This document shows positions 1-7,153 of a stretch of DNA of 50,892 nucleotides, piece after piece. The number at the start of each line of letters is the position of its first letter. Within the stretch, counting starts at the first letter, position 1. The translations under genes were made by a program, and so were the position numbers. The stretch is from CALKGK01 sp964649515 (GTDB lineage Bacteria > Bacteroidota > Bacteroidia > Flavobacteriales_D > Sanyastnellaceae). The notes beneath the pieces are model-generated. The model worked only from the letters and a program-made list of their open reading frames with translations, was not told where the DNA came from and ran no database searches. The DNA lies in the NCBI GenBank assembly GCA_964649515.1, contig CAZYPV010000014.1, positions 1 to 50,892 of the forward strand. Reading direction: 5' to 3'.

Positions 1-139
1 TGCCTTGGCAAAAAAAAACTTTATTGAATCCCCATAGTTAGCAGCAATGCTACGCGGCAGTAAACAGGGTGCATCACCTGCTCCGAAGAACCGTGGACTT
101 ACGGCGCTTCGTTAGAGATTAATTGTTGTGCGCTTTTTT
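1..139. other. Non-coding left edge downstream of the ATPase gene
   Basis: No open frame here is convincing. It contains a short perfect hairpin at about 39-52 (TAGCA, loop GCAA, TGCTA). A 10-base word, gggtgcatca, at 67-76 recurs at 1909-1918 on the far side of the neighbouring gene. An integron-core-like word, GTTGTGC, lies at 125-131. The stretch belongs with the accessory patch that continues to about 1950, and its left boundary lies outside the window. Confidence 0.5.
125..131 (+). repeat. Integron-core-like word GTTGTGC (left site)
   Basis: GTTGTGC fits the integron core consensus GTTRRRY at six of seven positions. It sits in an 11-base word, ttgttgtgcgc (123-133), whose inverted copy, gcgcccaacaa, lies at 1677-1687 with one mismatch. 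The two words bracket the 505-codon gene almost exactly, the left one only 6 bases from the stop codon. Calling it a recombination site is inference. Confidence 0.3.
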
Positions 140-1657
140 TTATATTCCCAACTCTTTCACAAACTCCATTACTTTCTCAAGAATATATTTTTGGATATGT
201 CCTGTACCAAGGGTGTTTTGTTTTGCAGATATTTCGCCAGGTACTTCATGGCCACTTGTCCGCCAAGTTAACTCTAAGCAAATAACCTCAGTTTCCGATA
301 GGTCAATTTCAATATCAGGTTTAAGATTAGTTCCACGGAGTTCTTGCTTTTCACACTTAATAGAAAACCCATTTATCCCGTCTTCCTTTAAGACCTCTTC
401 TAAGGCAGTGGAAATGGCTTTGTTGAGTTCCTTATCCCCTGATTTTGCATTCTGTTGAAGACGTAAGTATTCTGCCTGCGCTTCATCTTTTGTAGCACGG
501 GCACTTCTCTTCGAACTATCTGTTTGTCCGGTTAAAGCGAGATAGAACTCACTTCTCCGTATTAGATCGTGGCAAATTTTCTTGGCTTCCGATTTTTTAT
601 TTAACGTTGATTTAGCCGATTCTGAACCATAAACACGGACAGCCGATAAAGCTAGGTTTGGACTTACGCTAAATAATCGCACATCCAAGAAGCGAAAAAG
701 AAAGCCAGCGTCAGATCTTCGCCTTCTCCAATCATTAAGGTATGCACTTGTATTACTCTCGTCATCCAAGTATGCACACATACGATCGATATCCACTTTA
801 GATTCTATACCTTGAGTGAGGGATTTGACCGTTCTATCCAATTCTTTAGATGTATCTCCAGGCAAAAGAACCCATACTTTTGGCCTTACTTTCTTTTCTA
901 ATATCTTCCAAGTTTTTTCATTTACTTGAATGGCTACATCCTCAATTTTCGAATAAAACTGGCCTATTGTATTACTATCCTTTAATAAACTGTCGGTAAT
1001 TTCTCTTGTAATACCAAAAGAATCAAGACTTTCTCCATTGTTGAGATTCCTTATTGTATCGTCCGCCACATCGAAATAGAGTGATTTGTCCAGTCCTCCA
1101 AACTTGTATTCTGGTCCCGAGTTTGGTGAAATACTTTCTTTACCAACAGTCCATGCAATTTCTCCAATTGTTTTTGAAGCTTCAAGATCTGTGATAGGCC
1201 AAATAATTAAGACATTTCCTTCCTTAGTACGAAATAACACCCTCATTTCTTCAAAAAAACAGCGCAATTCTTCCTTGTCGATAGCTGGATTGTCTCGTTC
1301 ATCGATTACGAATACTTTAAATCCATCAATATGCGAACTGGACTTAATCTCAGATATAATGTTCTCAAAAGAAACTGTTCTGGAAAAAGCATGGATGTAT
1401 AGCTTGTCAAAAAAATTAGGAAGGGTTCGCAAGAATGTTGTTTTACCTGATCCCGATTCTCCAACAAAGAGTTGAAATTGACCAGTTCCTCCAACATTTA
1501 TTTTTCCCAATAAACTTTCTACGTGTTTAGAGGCTGACTCAATTCTTCTGACAATTTTAGATATTTCCCCTCCTCTTTCGTGAACTTGCCTTTCTAAGAT
1601 TTCAAACCTCTTTGGTAATACTAAAGGGTCTTTTATGAATGATAATTTTATTTGCAT
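140..1657 (-). CDS. P-loop ATPase with PD-(D/E)xK-like C-terminal domain, function unknown
   Basis: This 505-residue protein has a clear Walker A motif (GESGSGKT, residues 66-73) and a Walker B motif (VFVIDERD, D119/E120), so it probably binds and hydrolyses ATP like KAP/STAND-type or AAA ATPases. The last 60 residues carry PDIEID (D448), then LELT (E462) and a later QxxY. This spacing resembles a PD-(D/E)xK nuclease fold, but the catalytic lysine position is threonine (T464). The middle is helical and I do not recognise it. There is no signal peptide or membrane segment. The gene stands alone, is AT-richer than its neighbours, and is flanked by short inverted and direct repeats, which suggests recent acquisition. 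A defence or mobile-element role is possible but unproven. The ATG at 1657 is the first sensible start. Confidence 0.6.
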   Translation of the reverse strand: MQIKLSFIKDPLVLPKRFEILERQVHERGGEISKIVRRIESASKHVESLLGKINVGGTGQFQLFVGESGSGKTTFLRTLPNFFDKLYIHAFSRTVSFENIISEIKSSSHIDGFKVFVIDERDNPAIDKEELRCFFEEMRVLFRTKEGNVLIIWPITDLEASKTIGEIAWTVGKESISPNSGPEYKFGGLDKSLYFDVADDTIRNLNNGESLDSFGITREITDSLLKDSNTIGQFYSKIEDVAIQVNEKTWKILEKKVRPKVWVLLPGDTSKELDRTVKSLTQGIESKVDIDRMCAYLDDESNTSAYLNDWRRRRSDAGFLFRFLDVRLFSVSPNLALSAVRVYGSESAKSTLNKKSEAKKICHDLIRRSEFYLALTGQTDSSKRSARATKDEAQAEYLRLQQNAKSGDKELNKAISTALEEVLKEDGINGFSIKCEKQELRGTNLKPDIEIDLSETEVICLELTWRTSGHEVPGEISAKQNTLGTGHIQKYILEKVMEFVKELGI

Positions 1658-2181
1658 TTATGTGGTTCTTTTAATTGCGCCCAACAAGCGGCTACAAGCA
1701 ATTGCTCGCAGCCCCAATACATCTGCCCCTCCCCATCAGTCTCAAAACCAAAGGTTAAGCGCAGATTAAACGTTTAATTCTATGGCTAGCGCCACCTACT
1801 TCCTCACCCAAAAGGCAAAACAGCACGAAGCGCCAGCCAAACGGCCATCACCCAAAAAACAAAACCCCATAAAGCTCTTGTAAAAACCGCACCTTCCAGA
1901 ACGGAAAGGGGTGCATCATTGCTCGAGTCTCAGAAGATCTTGCGCTTGCCGATAGCGTGGGAGGAATTTAGAAAGATTTTGCGAAAGTATTTATGTGATG
2001 GGTGAAGTTTTTTTCGCCTTACGAGAAATACTTGGACATTCGATTGCATGAAGGTAAGCCCTTTTTTTTAAAACCAGGTCTTTTCTTGCATGGCCAAACA
2101 ACAACATTAAACATCTAAATGAAATGGTCTATCACCTGTAATCAAGCGATTAAATAATCAAGCATTCCCACATTCACGAAT
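1658..2181. other. Gene-free, palindrome-rich 524-base stretch
   Basis: No frame here looks real; a 23-codon minus-strand reading near 1918 stops at once. Visible structure: the core-like site at 1679-1685, an imperfect hairpin at 1690-1713 with a central AGCAATTGCT palindrome, a perfect 14-base palindrome ATTAAACGTTTAAT at 1765-1778, and a long-loop stem pairing 1784-1793 (ggctagcgcc) with 1829-1838 (8 of 10 pairs). The word gggtgcatca at 1909-1918 repeats the one at 67-76. From about 1950 to 2181 I see nothing distinctive apart from T-runs. Confidence 0.5.
1679..1685 (-). repeat. Integron-core-like word GTTGGGC (right site)
   Basis: Read on the minus strand, the strand of the ATPase gene, this is GTTGGGC, a perfect match to the integron core consensus GTTRRRY. 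It lies about 20 bases upstream of the ATG at 1657, the usual position for the core that precedes a cassette gene. It is followed on the plus strand by a hairpin at 1690-1713. I did not find a second pair of boxes that would complete a textbook attC fold. Confidence 0.35.
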
Positions 2182-3444
2182 TCACGCGTTCTTCAACTCA
2201 ATCAAAGTAATCTCCGGCCACATGCCTACTCTACCGGGGAAACCTAAAAACCCAAAACCGCGGTTAACGTGCAAGTACTGCTCGGCTTCTTTGTAGAGTC
2301 CGCCCCAGCGTTTGTATTGGAGGGCGGCCGGACTCCATTTAATACCCAAGGCGGGAACCTCCACGCCCATCTGCATGCCGTGGGTGTGTCCGCTTAAGGT
2401 GAGGTCGATTTTTGTTTTTTCGTGCACCTGTTGTTCCCAGTGTGTGGGGTCGTGAGAAAGGAGGATTTGGAAGCGCTTTTCGTCGGTACCTTCCAGGGCT
2501 TTTGCTAAATCACCGCTCTTGCGAAAGTGGTTCCCCCAATTTTCAACACCAATAAGGTCGATCACTTCACCGTTTCTTTCGAGCTGTACGGAACGGTTCA
2601 TCAACATCTCAAAACCCATCTCCTCCTGGATGGCAATGAGTCGGTCCCTGCTGGCTTGTTTTTCTTCTTCGGTGAGCGGACCATAATCGCCGTAATCGTG
2701 GTTGCCGAAGATGCTGTACTTGCCCTTTTTCGCTTTGATCTCTTTGAAATAAGGAATCCACGGTTCGGCCTCCTCGGCGAGGTTGTTCACCATATCGCCC
2801 GTAAAGAAAACGTAGTCTGCATCGAGCGAATTGATCATGTCGATGCCTTTTTTCACGTCGTCAAACTGCTCTGCAAAACTCCCTAAGTGGGCATCGGAAA
2901 TTTGAACGATTTTCAATCCATCAAAAGATTTTGGAAGAACGGAACTTCGCAATTCATGGGCAATAACGCGGTAGTTGAACCTTCCTTTCGTCACCCCGTA
3001 AAGAAAACCACCAAAGGCCGCCAAACCGAGAAATTGTCCGGTTCTCGTAATGAAGGTAGCTCTTGAAATCACCTCGCCTGCACCTTCTCCACTGGGTTTG
3101 AACTTGAAATAGCCTTTTGTGATGAGCAGCCGCACATCATCCACCAAATGAAAAACGCTCATCACCAACTTTGGAGCTGCAATCACGATAAAAGCAGCAA
3201 AGAGTCCCATCAACAATTGTGGATTATCTTCGCGAAGGGTTCGGAATCGAAACATCATCAACACCAACATTCCCCATTGCAACCCGGTAATGCTCCAATA
3301 AATCCACTTCACGTTTCGCGCGCCTGTTCGACCGTTCCCCAGGGTCACATACACCCCTTTGAACGCGTAATATTCTAAAAGACCAATGACCAAAAGCACC
3401 AGTACTAAACTAAAAATGACCCGAAAGGCCGATACTTGTTCCAT
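2182..3444 (-). CDS. Membrane-anchored calcineurin-like metallophosphoesterase
   Basis: This 420-residue protein has three to four hydrophobic N-terminal segments (about 8-28, 45-65, 76-100 and 138-152), then a catalytic domain with the metallophosphoesterase motifs in order: DAH (184-186), GD (216-217), GNHD (247-250), a histidine in LLSHDP, and GHTHG near 350. It resembles the YkuE/YaeI group of membrane-bound phosphodiesterases that act on phospholipid-type or cell-wall substrates. The true substrate cannot be read from sequence. The ATG at 3444 is close behind a TAACTTTG promoter-like word. The gene is monocistronic and diverges from dgkA. Confidence 0.85.
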   Translation of the reverse strand: MEQVSAFRVIFSLVLVLLVIGLLEYYAFKGVYVTLGNGRTGARNVKWIYWSITGLQWGMLVLMMFRFRTLREDNPQLLMGLFAAFIVIAAPKLVMSVFHLVDDVRLLITKGYFKFKPSGEGAGEVISRATFITRTGQFLGLAAFGGFLYGVTKGRFNYRVIAHELRSSVLPKSFDGLKIVQISDAHLGSFAEQFDDVKKGIDMINSLDADYVFFTGDMVNNLAEEAEPWIPYFKEIKAKKGKYSIFGNHDYGDYGPLTEEEKQASRDRLIAIQEEMGFEMLMNRSVQLERNGEVIDLIGVENWGNHFRKSGDLAKALEGTDEKRFQILLSHDPTHWEQQVHEKTKIDLTLSGHTHGMQMGVEVPALGIKWSPAALQYKRWGGLYKEAEQYLHVNRGFGFLGFPGRVGMWPEITLIELKNA

Positions 3445-3449
3445 AATTG

Positions 3450-3457
3450 CAAAGTTA
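3450..3457 (-). promoter_or_regulatory. Candidate -7 element TAACTTTG for the metallophosphoesterase gene
   Basis: On the minus strand TAACTTTG matches the Bacteroidota -7 consensus TAnnTTTG exactly and ends only 5 bases before the ATG at 3444, so any transcript would have little or no leader. No TTG is present at the expected -33 position, so the call is weak. Confidence 0.35.
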
Positions 3458-3545
3458 GAAGGGAAACAAAGGTTTGGCCTGAAAGTTTTGTTATTTTAAG
3501 CCAAAGAAACCTCCTCTTTGTTGAGCGGTTAAAATCGCATTGCGA

Positions 3546-3932
3546 ATGGAAAATCACGAGGATAAAAACTACTTGAAACAAAGAGCAAAAGCTTTCGGAC
3601 ACGCCTGGGACGGACTCAAAACCTTTCCCAAGGAGGCCCACGCTCAAATTCACCTCGTTTCTGCTGTTCTCGTTTTGATCCTGGCCTTCGTGTTCAAGGT
3701 TTCGCGCACAGAATGGTTTGTACTTCTCTTGTGCATTGCTCTGGTGCTTTCGGCGGAAATGTTGAACAGCGCTTTTGAACGGCTTTGCGACACGCTTCAC
3801 CCAGAACAACATCCTTTGATTAAAGAAGGAAAAGACCTGGCCGCAGGAGCAGTATTGATCTGCAGTGGCATTTCCGCAGCCATTGGTCTTTTCATTTTCG
3901 GACAAAAAATCCTCCTTTTGTTGGAGCAATAA
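3546..3932 (+). CDS. dgkA: Diacylglycerol kinase family protein
   Basis: This small inner-membrane kinase (128 residues) phosphorylates diacylglycerol or undecaprenol with ATP, recycling lipid carriers of envelope synthesis. The family signature is clear: a cytoplasmic amphipathic N-terminus, GLKTFPKEAHAQIH, three hydrophobic helices, and the active-site stretch SAEMLNSAFERLCD in which the glutamates bind metal and ATP. Length is typical for the prokaryotic DagK family. The ATG at 3546 is preferred over an in-frame TTG six bases upstream. Gram-negative DgkA and the undecaprenol kinase of Gram-positives share this fold, so lipid specificity is open. Confidence 0.9.
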   Translation: MENHEDKNYLKQRAKAFGHAWDGLKTFPKEAHAQIHLVSAVLVLILAFVFKVSRTEWFVLLLCIALVLSAEMLNSAFERLCDTLHPEQHPLIKEGKDLAAGAVLICSGISAAIGLFIFGQKILLLLEQ

Positions 3933-3952
3933 AAGAAGGCTTTGAGTAAAAA

Positions 3953-5047
3953 TCAGTCAAAAGAGCGCTCCTCGAGAATCTTCATTAGCCCTTCGTTGAG
4001 GTAGAGGCGTTCCCTGCCCATTTTTTCGGAGCGAAGAAAACCGTGCTCTTCCAAAAGCTTCAAATAGCCTCCCACTGTTTTGGGCGTACCCAATTGAAGA
4101 TCAATCAAATCTTGGCGCTTCGTGTAAGGCAATCGAAACAGTACCTCCATCAACTCTTTGGAGTACACCTTGGGCAAACGCTCTTTGATGCGTTCACTGG
4201 TGGTTTCGATGAGCTCAACAATCTTGTTCAAACGATGGAGCGCAGCAGCGGCACTTTGCTCCACCATGTCCAACATGTAAAGGACAAAAGATTCCCAATC
4301 TCCTTCTTGGGTTACACGGCGAAGCAAACGGTAATACTCGTTTCTGTGCTTCATGATGTATTCACTCAAAAACAACACGGGCACATCCAGCAGACCCTCC
4401 ATCTTCAAATGCAGGAGCAAGAGCACCCTCCCCGTTCTGCCGTTGCCATCTGCAAAGGGGTGAATGGCTTCAAACTGGTAGTGAGCCAAGGCCATTTTGA
4501 TGAGTGGATCAAGCTCGCTATCGCTGTTGATGAAGGACTCCAATTGGGCCATTTTATCGCGTATCACGCTTTCCCCTTCAGGAGGGGTGTACACCACCTC
4601 GCCATAACTGTTGCGCAATTGGGTACCCGCATTCACGCGAATGCCCGCGCTGTTCTGCTTGATGCATTGAACGATCTCTGCGCAAAGGTTAGTGGTGATG
4701 AACGGACGATCTTTCAAACGCTCAAAACCCAGCCACAAAGCCTCTTTGTAGTTAATCACTTCTTTTTGCGCACCATATTTGAACTTCCCCTCGCCCACAT
4801 AACTTTGAAAAAGCCGCTCGTGGGTGGTGACGATGTTCTCAATTTCCGAACTCGCTTTGGCCTCCTGCAAATGGATGCTATCGATGAACAAATTGGGGTT
4901 GGGCAAATTGCGAATGGCTCCGTTCAAATGGGCCAATGACCGACTTGCTCGAATCACTTTACGCAAAACGGTTTTGCTCTCCAATTCAACCTTGGGTGGA
5001 AGCGGAGGTAGCGCATTAAAAGGAGCATGATTTCTTGGAGCAAACAT
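3953..5047 (-). CDS. Fic family protein with N-terminal self-inhibition motif and C-terminal winged helix
   Basis: Fic enzymes transfer AMP (or another phosphate-linked group) to protein side chains. The active loop HPFADGNGRTGR (residues 196-207) is complete, so catalysis is expected. Residues 66-71 (SSEIEN) match the inhibitory helix motif (S/T)xxxE(G/N), with E70 as the predicted arginine-blocking glutamate; this makes it a self-inhibited (class II-type) Fic protein. The last roughly 80 residues look like a winged helix (YTKRQDLIDL...TVGGYLKLLEEHGFL), as in Fic proteins that bind their own promoter. The 364-residue length is standard for this group. The target protein is unknown. The upstream gap holds a candidate operator array. 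Confidence 0.9.
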   Translation of the reverse strand: MFAPRNHAPFNALPPLPPKVELESKTVLRKVIRASRSLAHLNGAIRNLPNPNLFIDSIHLQEAKASSEIENIVTTHERLFQSYVGEGKFKYGAQKEVINYKEALWLGFERLKDRPFITTNLCAEIVQCIKQNSAGIRVNAGTQLRNSYGEVVYTPPEGESVIRDKMAQLESFINSDSELDPLIKMALAHYQFEAIHPFADGNGRTGRVLLLLHLKMEGLLDVPVLFLSEYIMKHRNEYYRLLRRVTQEGDWESFVLYMLDMVEQSAAAALHRLNKIVELIETTSERIKERLPKVYSKELMEVLFRLPYTKRQDLIDLQLGTPKTVGGYLKLLEEHGFLRSEKMGRERLYLNEGLMKILEERSFD

Positions 5048-5069
5048 GATACTAGCTTTTCAGTCAACA

Positions 5070-5077
5070 CAAAAATA
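5070..5077 (-). promoter_or_regulatory. Candidate -7 element TATTTTTG for the Fic gene
   Basis: On the minus strand the word TATTTTTG matches TAnnTTTG and lies 22 bases upstream of the ATG at 5047, next to the operator-like repeats at 5097-5157. There is no clear TTG at -33, which would suit a promoter dependent on or blocked by a regulator. Confidence 0.3.
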
Positions 5078-5096
5078 AGAAAACCTCGCTTAATAC

Positions 5097-5157
5097 GAGT
5101 AATTTCACCCGTTTTTTACCCCTATTTCGCAAACAAGGGTAAATGTTACCCCTATTT
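5097..5157. promoter_or_regulatory. Operator-like array of GGGTAA/TTACCC half-sites upstream of the Fic gene
   Basis: Three related sites lie in 61 bases: an imperfect palindrome gagtaatttcaccc (5097-5110), a half-site ttacccctattt (5116-5127), and a palindrome gggtaaatgttaccc (5137-5151) that overlaps a second ttacccctattt (5146-5157). The two direct copies are exactly 30 bases apart, about three helical turns. The array sits 50-110 bases upstream of the Fic start, so autoregulation by the Fic winged helix is a reasonable inference. Confidence 0.5.
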
Positions 5158-5229
5158 TCATCGCAAAAGGACACTTCAATGAAATGGATCCGAGCAATGC
5201 TTCACCCCACAGACCCGTTGCTCCTAACC

Positions 5230-5384
5230 AGTTGCCAAGCACCTCCAAACCAGCGAAGCACATCAAGAAAAGCGCAAGCGTCCCAACAAGCGAAGCGCCT
5301 AAACCAGCGAAGCTCCTTAAACCAAAGCGAAGCGTCTAAACCAGCGCGCAAGCGCCTCAACCGTTGCGAAGCAACCCTCAACCC
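5230..5384. repeat. Imperfect tandem repeat, about 8 units of 17-22 bases
   Basis: Units on the plus strand follow the rough consensus AGCGAAGCGCCTAAACC, with variants such as AGCGAAGCTCCTTAAACC and GTTGCGAAGCAACCCTCAACC. The array fills the gap between the start of the Fic gene and the end of the ABC ATPase gene. It starts near 5230 and fades by 5384. Spacing and unit divergence rule out CRISPR. Each unit carries a tiny GCG-AA-GC(G) inverted core. Function unknown. Confidence 0.6.
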
Positions 5385-5393
5385 CAACGCAAA

Positions 5394-6155
5394 TCAACGC
5401 CCCTTACCCTCAATCAACCTCTCCTCAAGTTCGCTCAAGGTACTCCCCCCAGGCAAACTCGTCAATCCGCCATCACTCAGCAGTAAAATTTGATCCAAAT
5501 CCTCCCCCAAGTAATGCAAATCGTGTGTGGAAAATAAAATGGTTTTCCCCATGTTTTTTAATCTTCCAAGCACCATTAGCACCTCCTTCTTACTCAAATG
5601 GTCGAGATGAGACAAAGGTTCGTCCATGATCATGATCGGCGTTTCTTGGGCCAGAGCACGGGCAATAAGTACTTTCTTGAGCTCGCCATCACTCAAGGTG
5701 TCGAGTTTTCTTTTCGGGTCGATGCGCTTCTGTTCACTTCCCAGAGCAAGCAAGTCCAGATACCCAGCAATCTTCTCCTGAATTTGATGTTTTTCTTCTT
5801 TCTTTTTTTTCGGGCTGAAGGGGAATGCTGTTCCTTGATTCATGGCGGTTTCGATGCATTCTTCAATGCTGAGGTCGGGTACGAATGGTAGGGAACTGAA
5901 GACCACACTCACGACTTGGCTCAAGGTTTCTGGGTGATTTTTTTTGGGGGTGATGATTCCCTGAGTGCCGGCAATCAGTACTTCTCCGTCCCATTCATGG
6001 TGCAAACCAAGTATGGACCTCAGTAAGGTACTTTTCCCACTTCCGTTGTTGCCCAGAAGCGCAACGAGACTGCCCGCTGCGATGTTCAATTCCACATCGC
6101 TCAGCACCGCTACACCCTTGTGAGCGCACCTGAAATTTTTCAAACTCAAAATCAA
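5394..6155 (-). CDS. ABC importer ATP-binding subunit, FecE/BtuD-like
   Basis: The 253-residue cytoplasmic ATPase powers uptake through the permease encoded just upstream. Visible motifs are Walker A (GNNGSGKS), a signature-region SDGELKK (a variant of LSGGQ), Walker B (MIMDEP) and the switch histidine (STHD). The start is probably TTG at 6155: it follows a strong GGAGGG ribosome site, is two bases from the permease stop so the codons overlap as TTGA, and gives the normal family length. A longer open frame reaching 6575 only runs through the permease gene and is not real. It is the last gene of a three-gene operon. Confidence 0.85.
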   Translation of the reverse strand: MILSLKNFRCAHKGVAVLSDVELNIAAGSLVALLGNNGSGKSTLLRSILGLHHEWDGEVLIAGTQGIITPKKNHPETLSQVVSVVFSSLPFVPDLSIEECIETAMNQGTAFPFSPKKKKEEKHQIQEKIAGYLDLLALGSEQKRIDPKRKLDTLSDGELKKVLIARALAQETPIMIMDEPLSHLDHLSKKEVLMVLGRLKNMGKTILFSTHDLHYLGEDLDQILLLSDGGLTSLPGGSTLSELEERLIEGKGR

Positions 6156-7153
6156 AACACCCTCCTTCCTTTTAAAATGATCCAAATAACGACGGGTGCT
6201 CCAAGTGCACTGGTCACAGCATTCAAAGGCAAGCTCACATCCCAACCCGGCAAGCGCGCAATTAAATCGCACAACATGGCCAAGGCTGCTCCAAACAGCA
6301 AGGTTTTGAAGATCAAGTGCTCGTGTTTTCCACCTTGAAAAACTCCCCGCACCAAATGCGGCACACTTAAGCCGAGGAAGGCAATGGGGCCACAAAAGGC
6401 GGTCACCAAACCGGCCATTAAGCCCACCACAACAATCAGGGTCCATCTCACTTGTTGCACATTCACGCCCATGCTCTGCGCGTAATCTGCTCCAAACAAC
6501 CAAGCGTCGAGGTCTCGCCGTTTCCCATAAATCAAGAGCGATCCTAAGAGCACCACCACTGCCAATAAAATGCACTGCCCCGGTGTGGTGTCTGAAAAAT
6601 CACCCATCCCCCACAATACAAAACTGCGCAGACTCTCTTTGCTGCTTTGTTGCTGCAAAACACTCACAAGGGCGCTGGTGATGTAGCCCATCATCAAACC
6701 AAAAATCAAAATGGAGGTGTTGGATCGCAGCTTTTTTGTGCTTACCAAAAGAATGGCCAAGATGCCCAGCGCCCCCAAAAAGGCAGCTCCAGCTACTGCA
6801 AAAGGAGCCCCTACTCCCCAATTCTGCCAAACGAAGCCCAAACCACCACTGAGCAACATCAACAAAGAAACGCCCAAGCTAGCACCTGAAGTAATCCCCA
6901 AAACACTTGGTCCGGCCAAAGGATTCCTAAAAAAAGTTTGCATGGTCAAACCGCACAAGCCCAAAGCCGCCCCCGCAACCGCAGCAGTAAAAGCACGGAG
7001 TATTCGCGAATCGATGAGCGGACGCAATGGGTGTTCGCCATCGCCCAGAATCTCCACCACTTGTTTCGGAGACAAGCTCACACTTCCCAAGAAGACCTCG
7101 AGAAGGAGCAAAAGCAAGACCGTTGTGAACCCCAGAGCCAACCTCCAATTCAT
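6152..7153 (-). CDS. FecCD/BtuC-family ABC permease
   Basis: This 333-residue inner-membrane permease has about ten hydrophobic helices, as usual for the FecCD family that moves iron-siderophore, haem or cobalamin. Typical family stretches are visible: RILRAFTAAVAGAALGLCG and NPLAGPSVLGITSGA near the N-terminus, and FCGPIAFLGLSVPHLVR in the cytoplasmic coupling region. Its ATG overlaps the stop of the binding-protein gene (ATGA at 7150-7153) and its stop overlaps the ATPase start, so the three products are translationally coupled. The cargo cannot be fixed from sequence. Confidence 0.9.
   Translation of the reverse strand: MNWRLALGFTTVLLLLLLEVFLGSVSLSPKQVVEILGDGEHPLRPLIDSRILRAFTAAVAGAALGLCGLTMQTFFRNPLAGPSVLGITSGASLGVSLLMLLSGGLGFVWQNWGVGAPFAVAGAAFLGALGILAILLVSTKKLRSNTSILIFGLMMGYITSALVSVLQQQSSKESLRSFVLWGMGDFSDTTPGQCILLAVVVLLGSLLIYGKRRDLDAWLFGADYAQSMGVNVQQVRWTLIVVVGLMAGLVTAFCGPIAFLGLSVPHLVRGVFQGGKHEHLIFKTLLFGAALAMLCDLIARLPGWDVSLPLNAVTSALGAPVVIWIILKGRRVF

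Noticed and set aside
4043..4939. Long plus-strand open frame opposite the Fic gene
   Set aside because: Antisense shadow: low-complexity His/Gln/Leu-rich translation with no motif, while the minus strand encodes a complete Fic protein.
5230..5384. Possible CRISPR array
   Set aside because: Units are only 17-22 bases, diverged, and directly adjacent without unique spacers.
6156..6575. N-terminal extension of the ABC ATPase reading frame by about 140 codons
   Set aside because: It runs in another frame through the permease gene, has no family similarity, and the ATPase reaches normal length from TTG at 6155.
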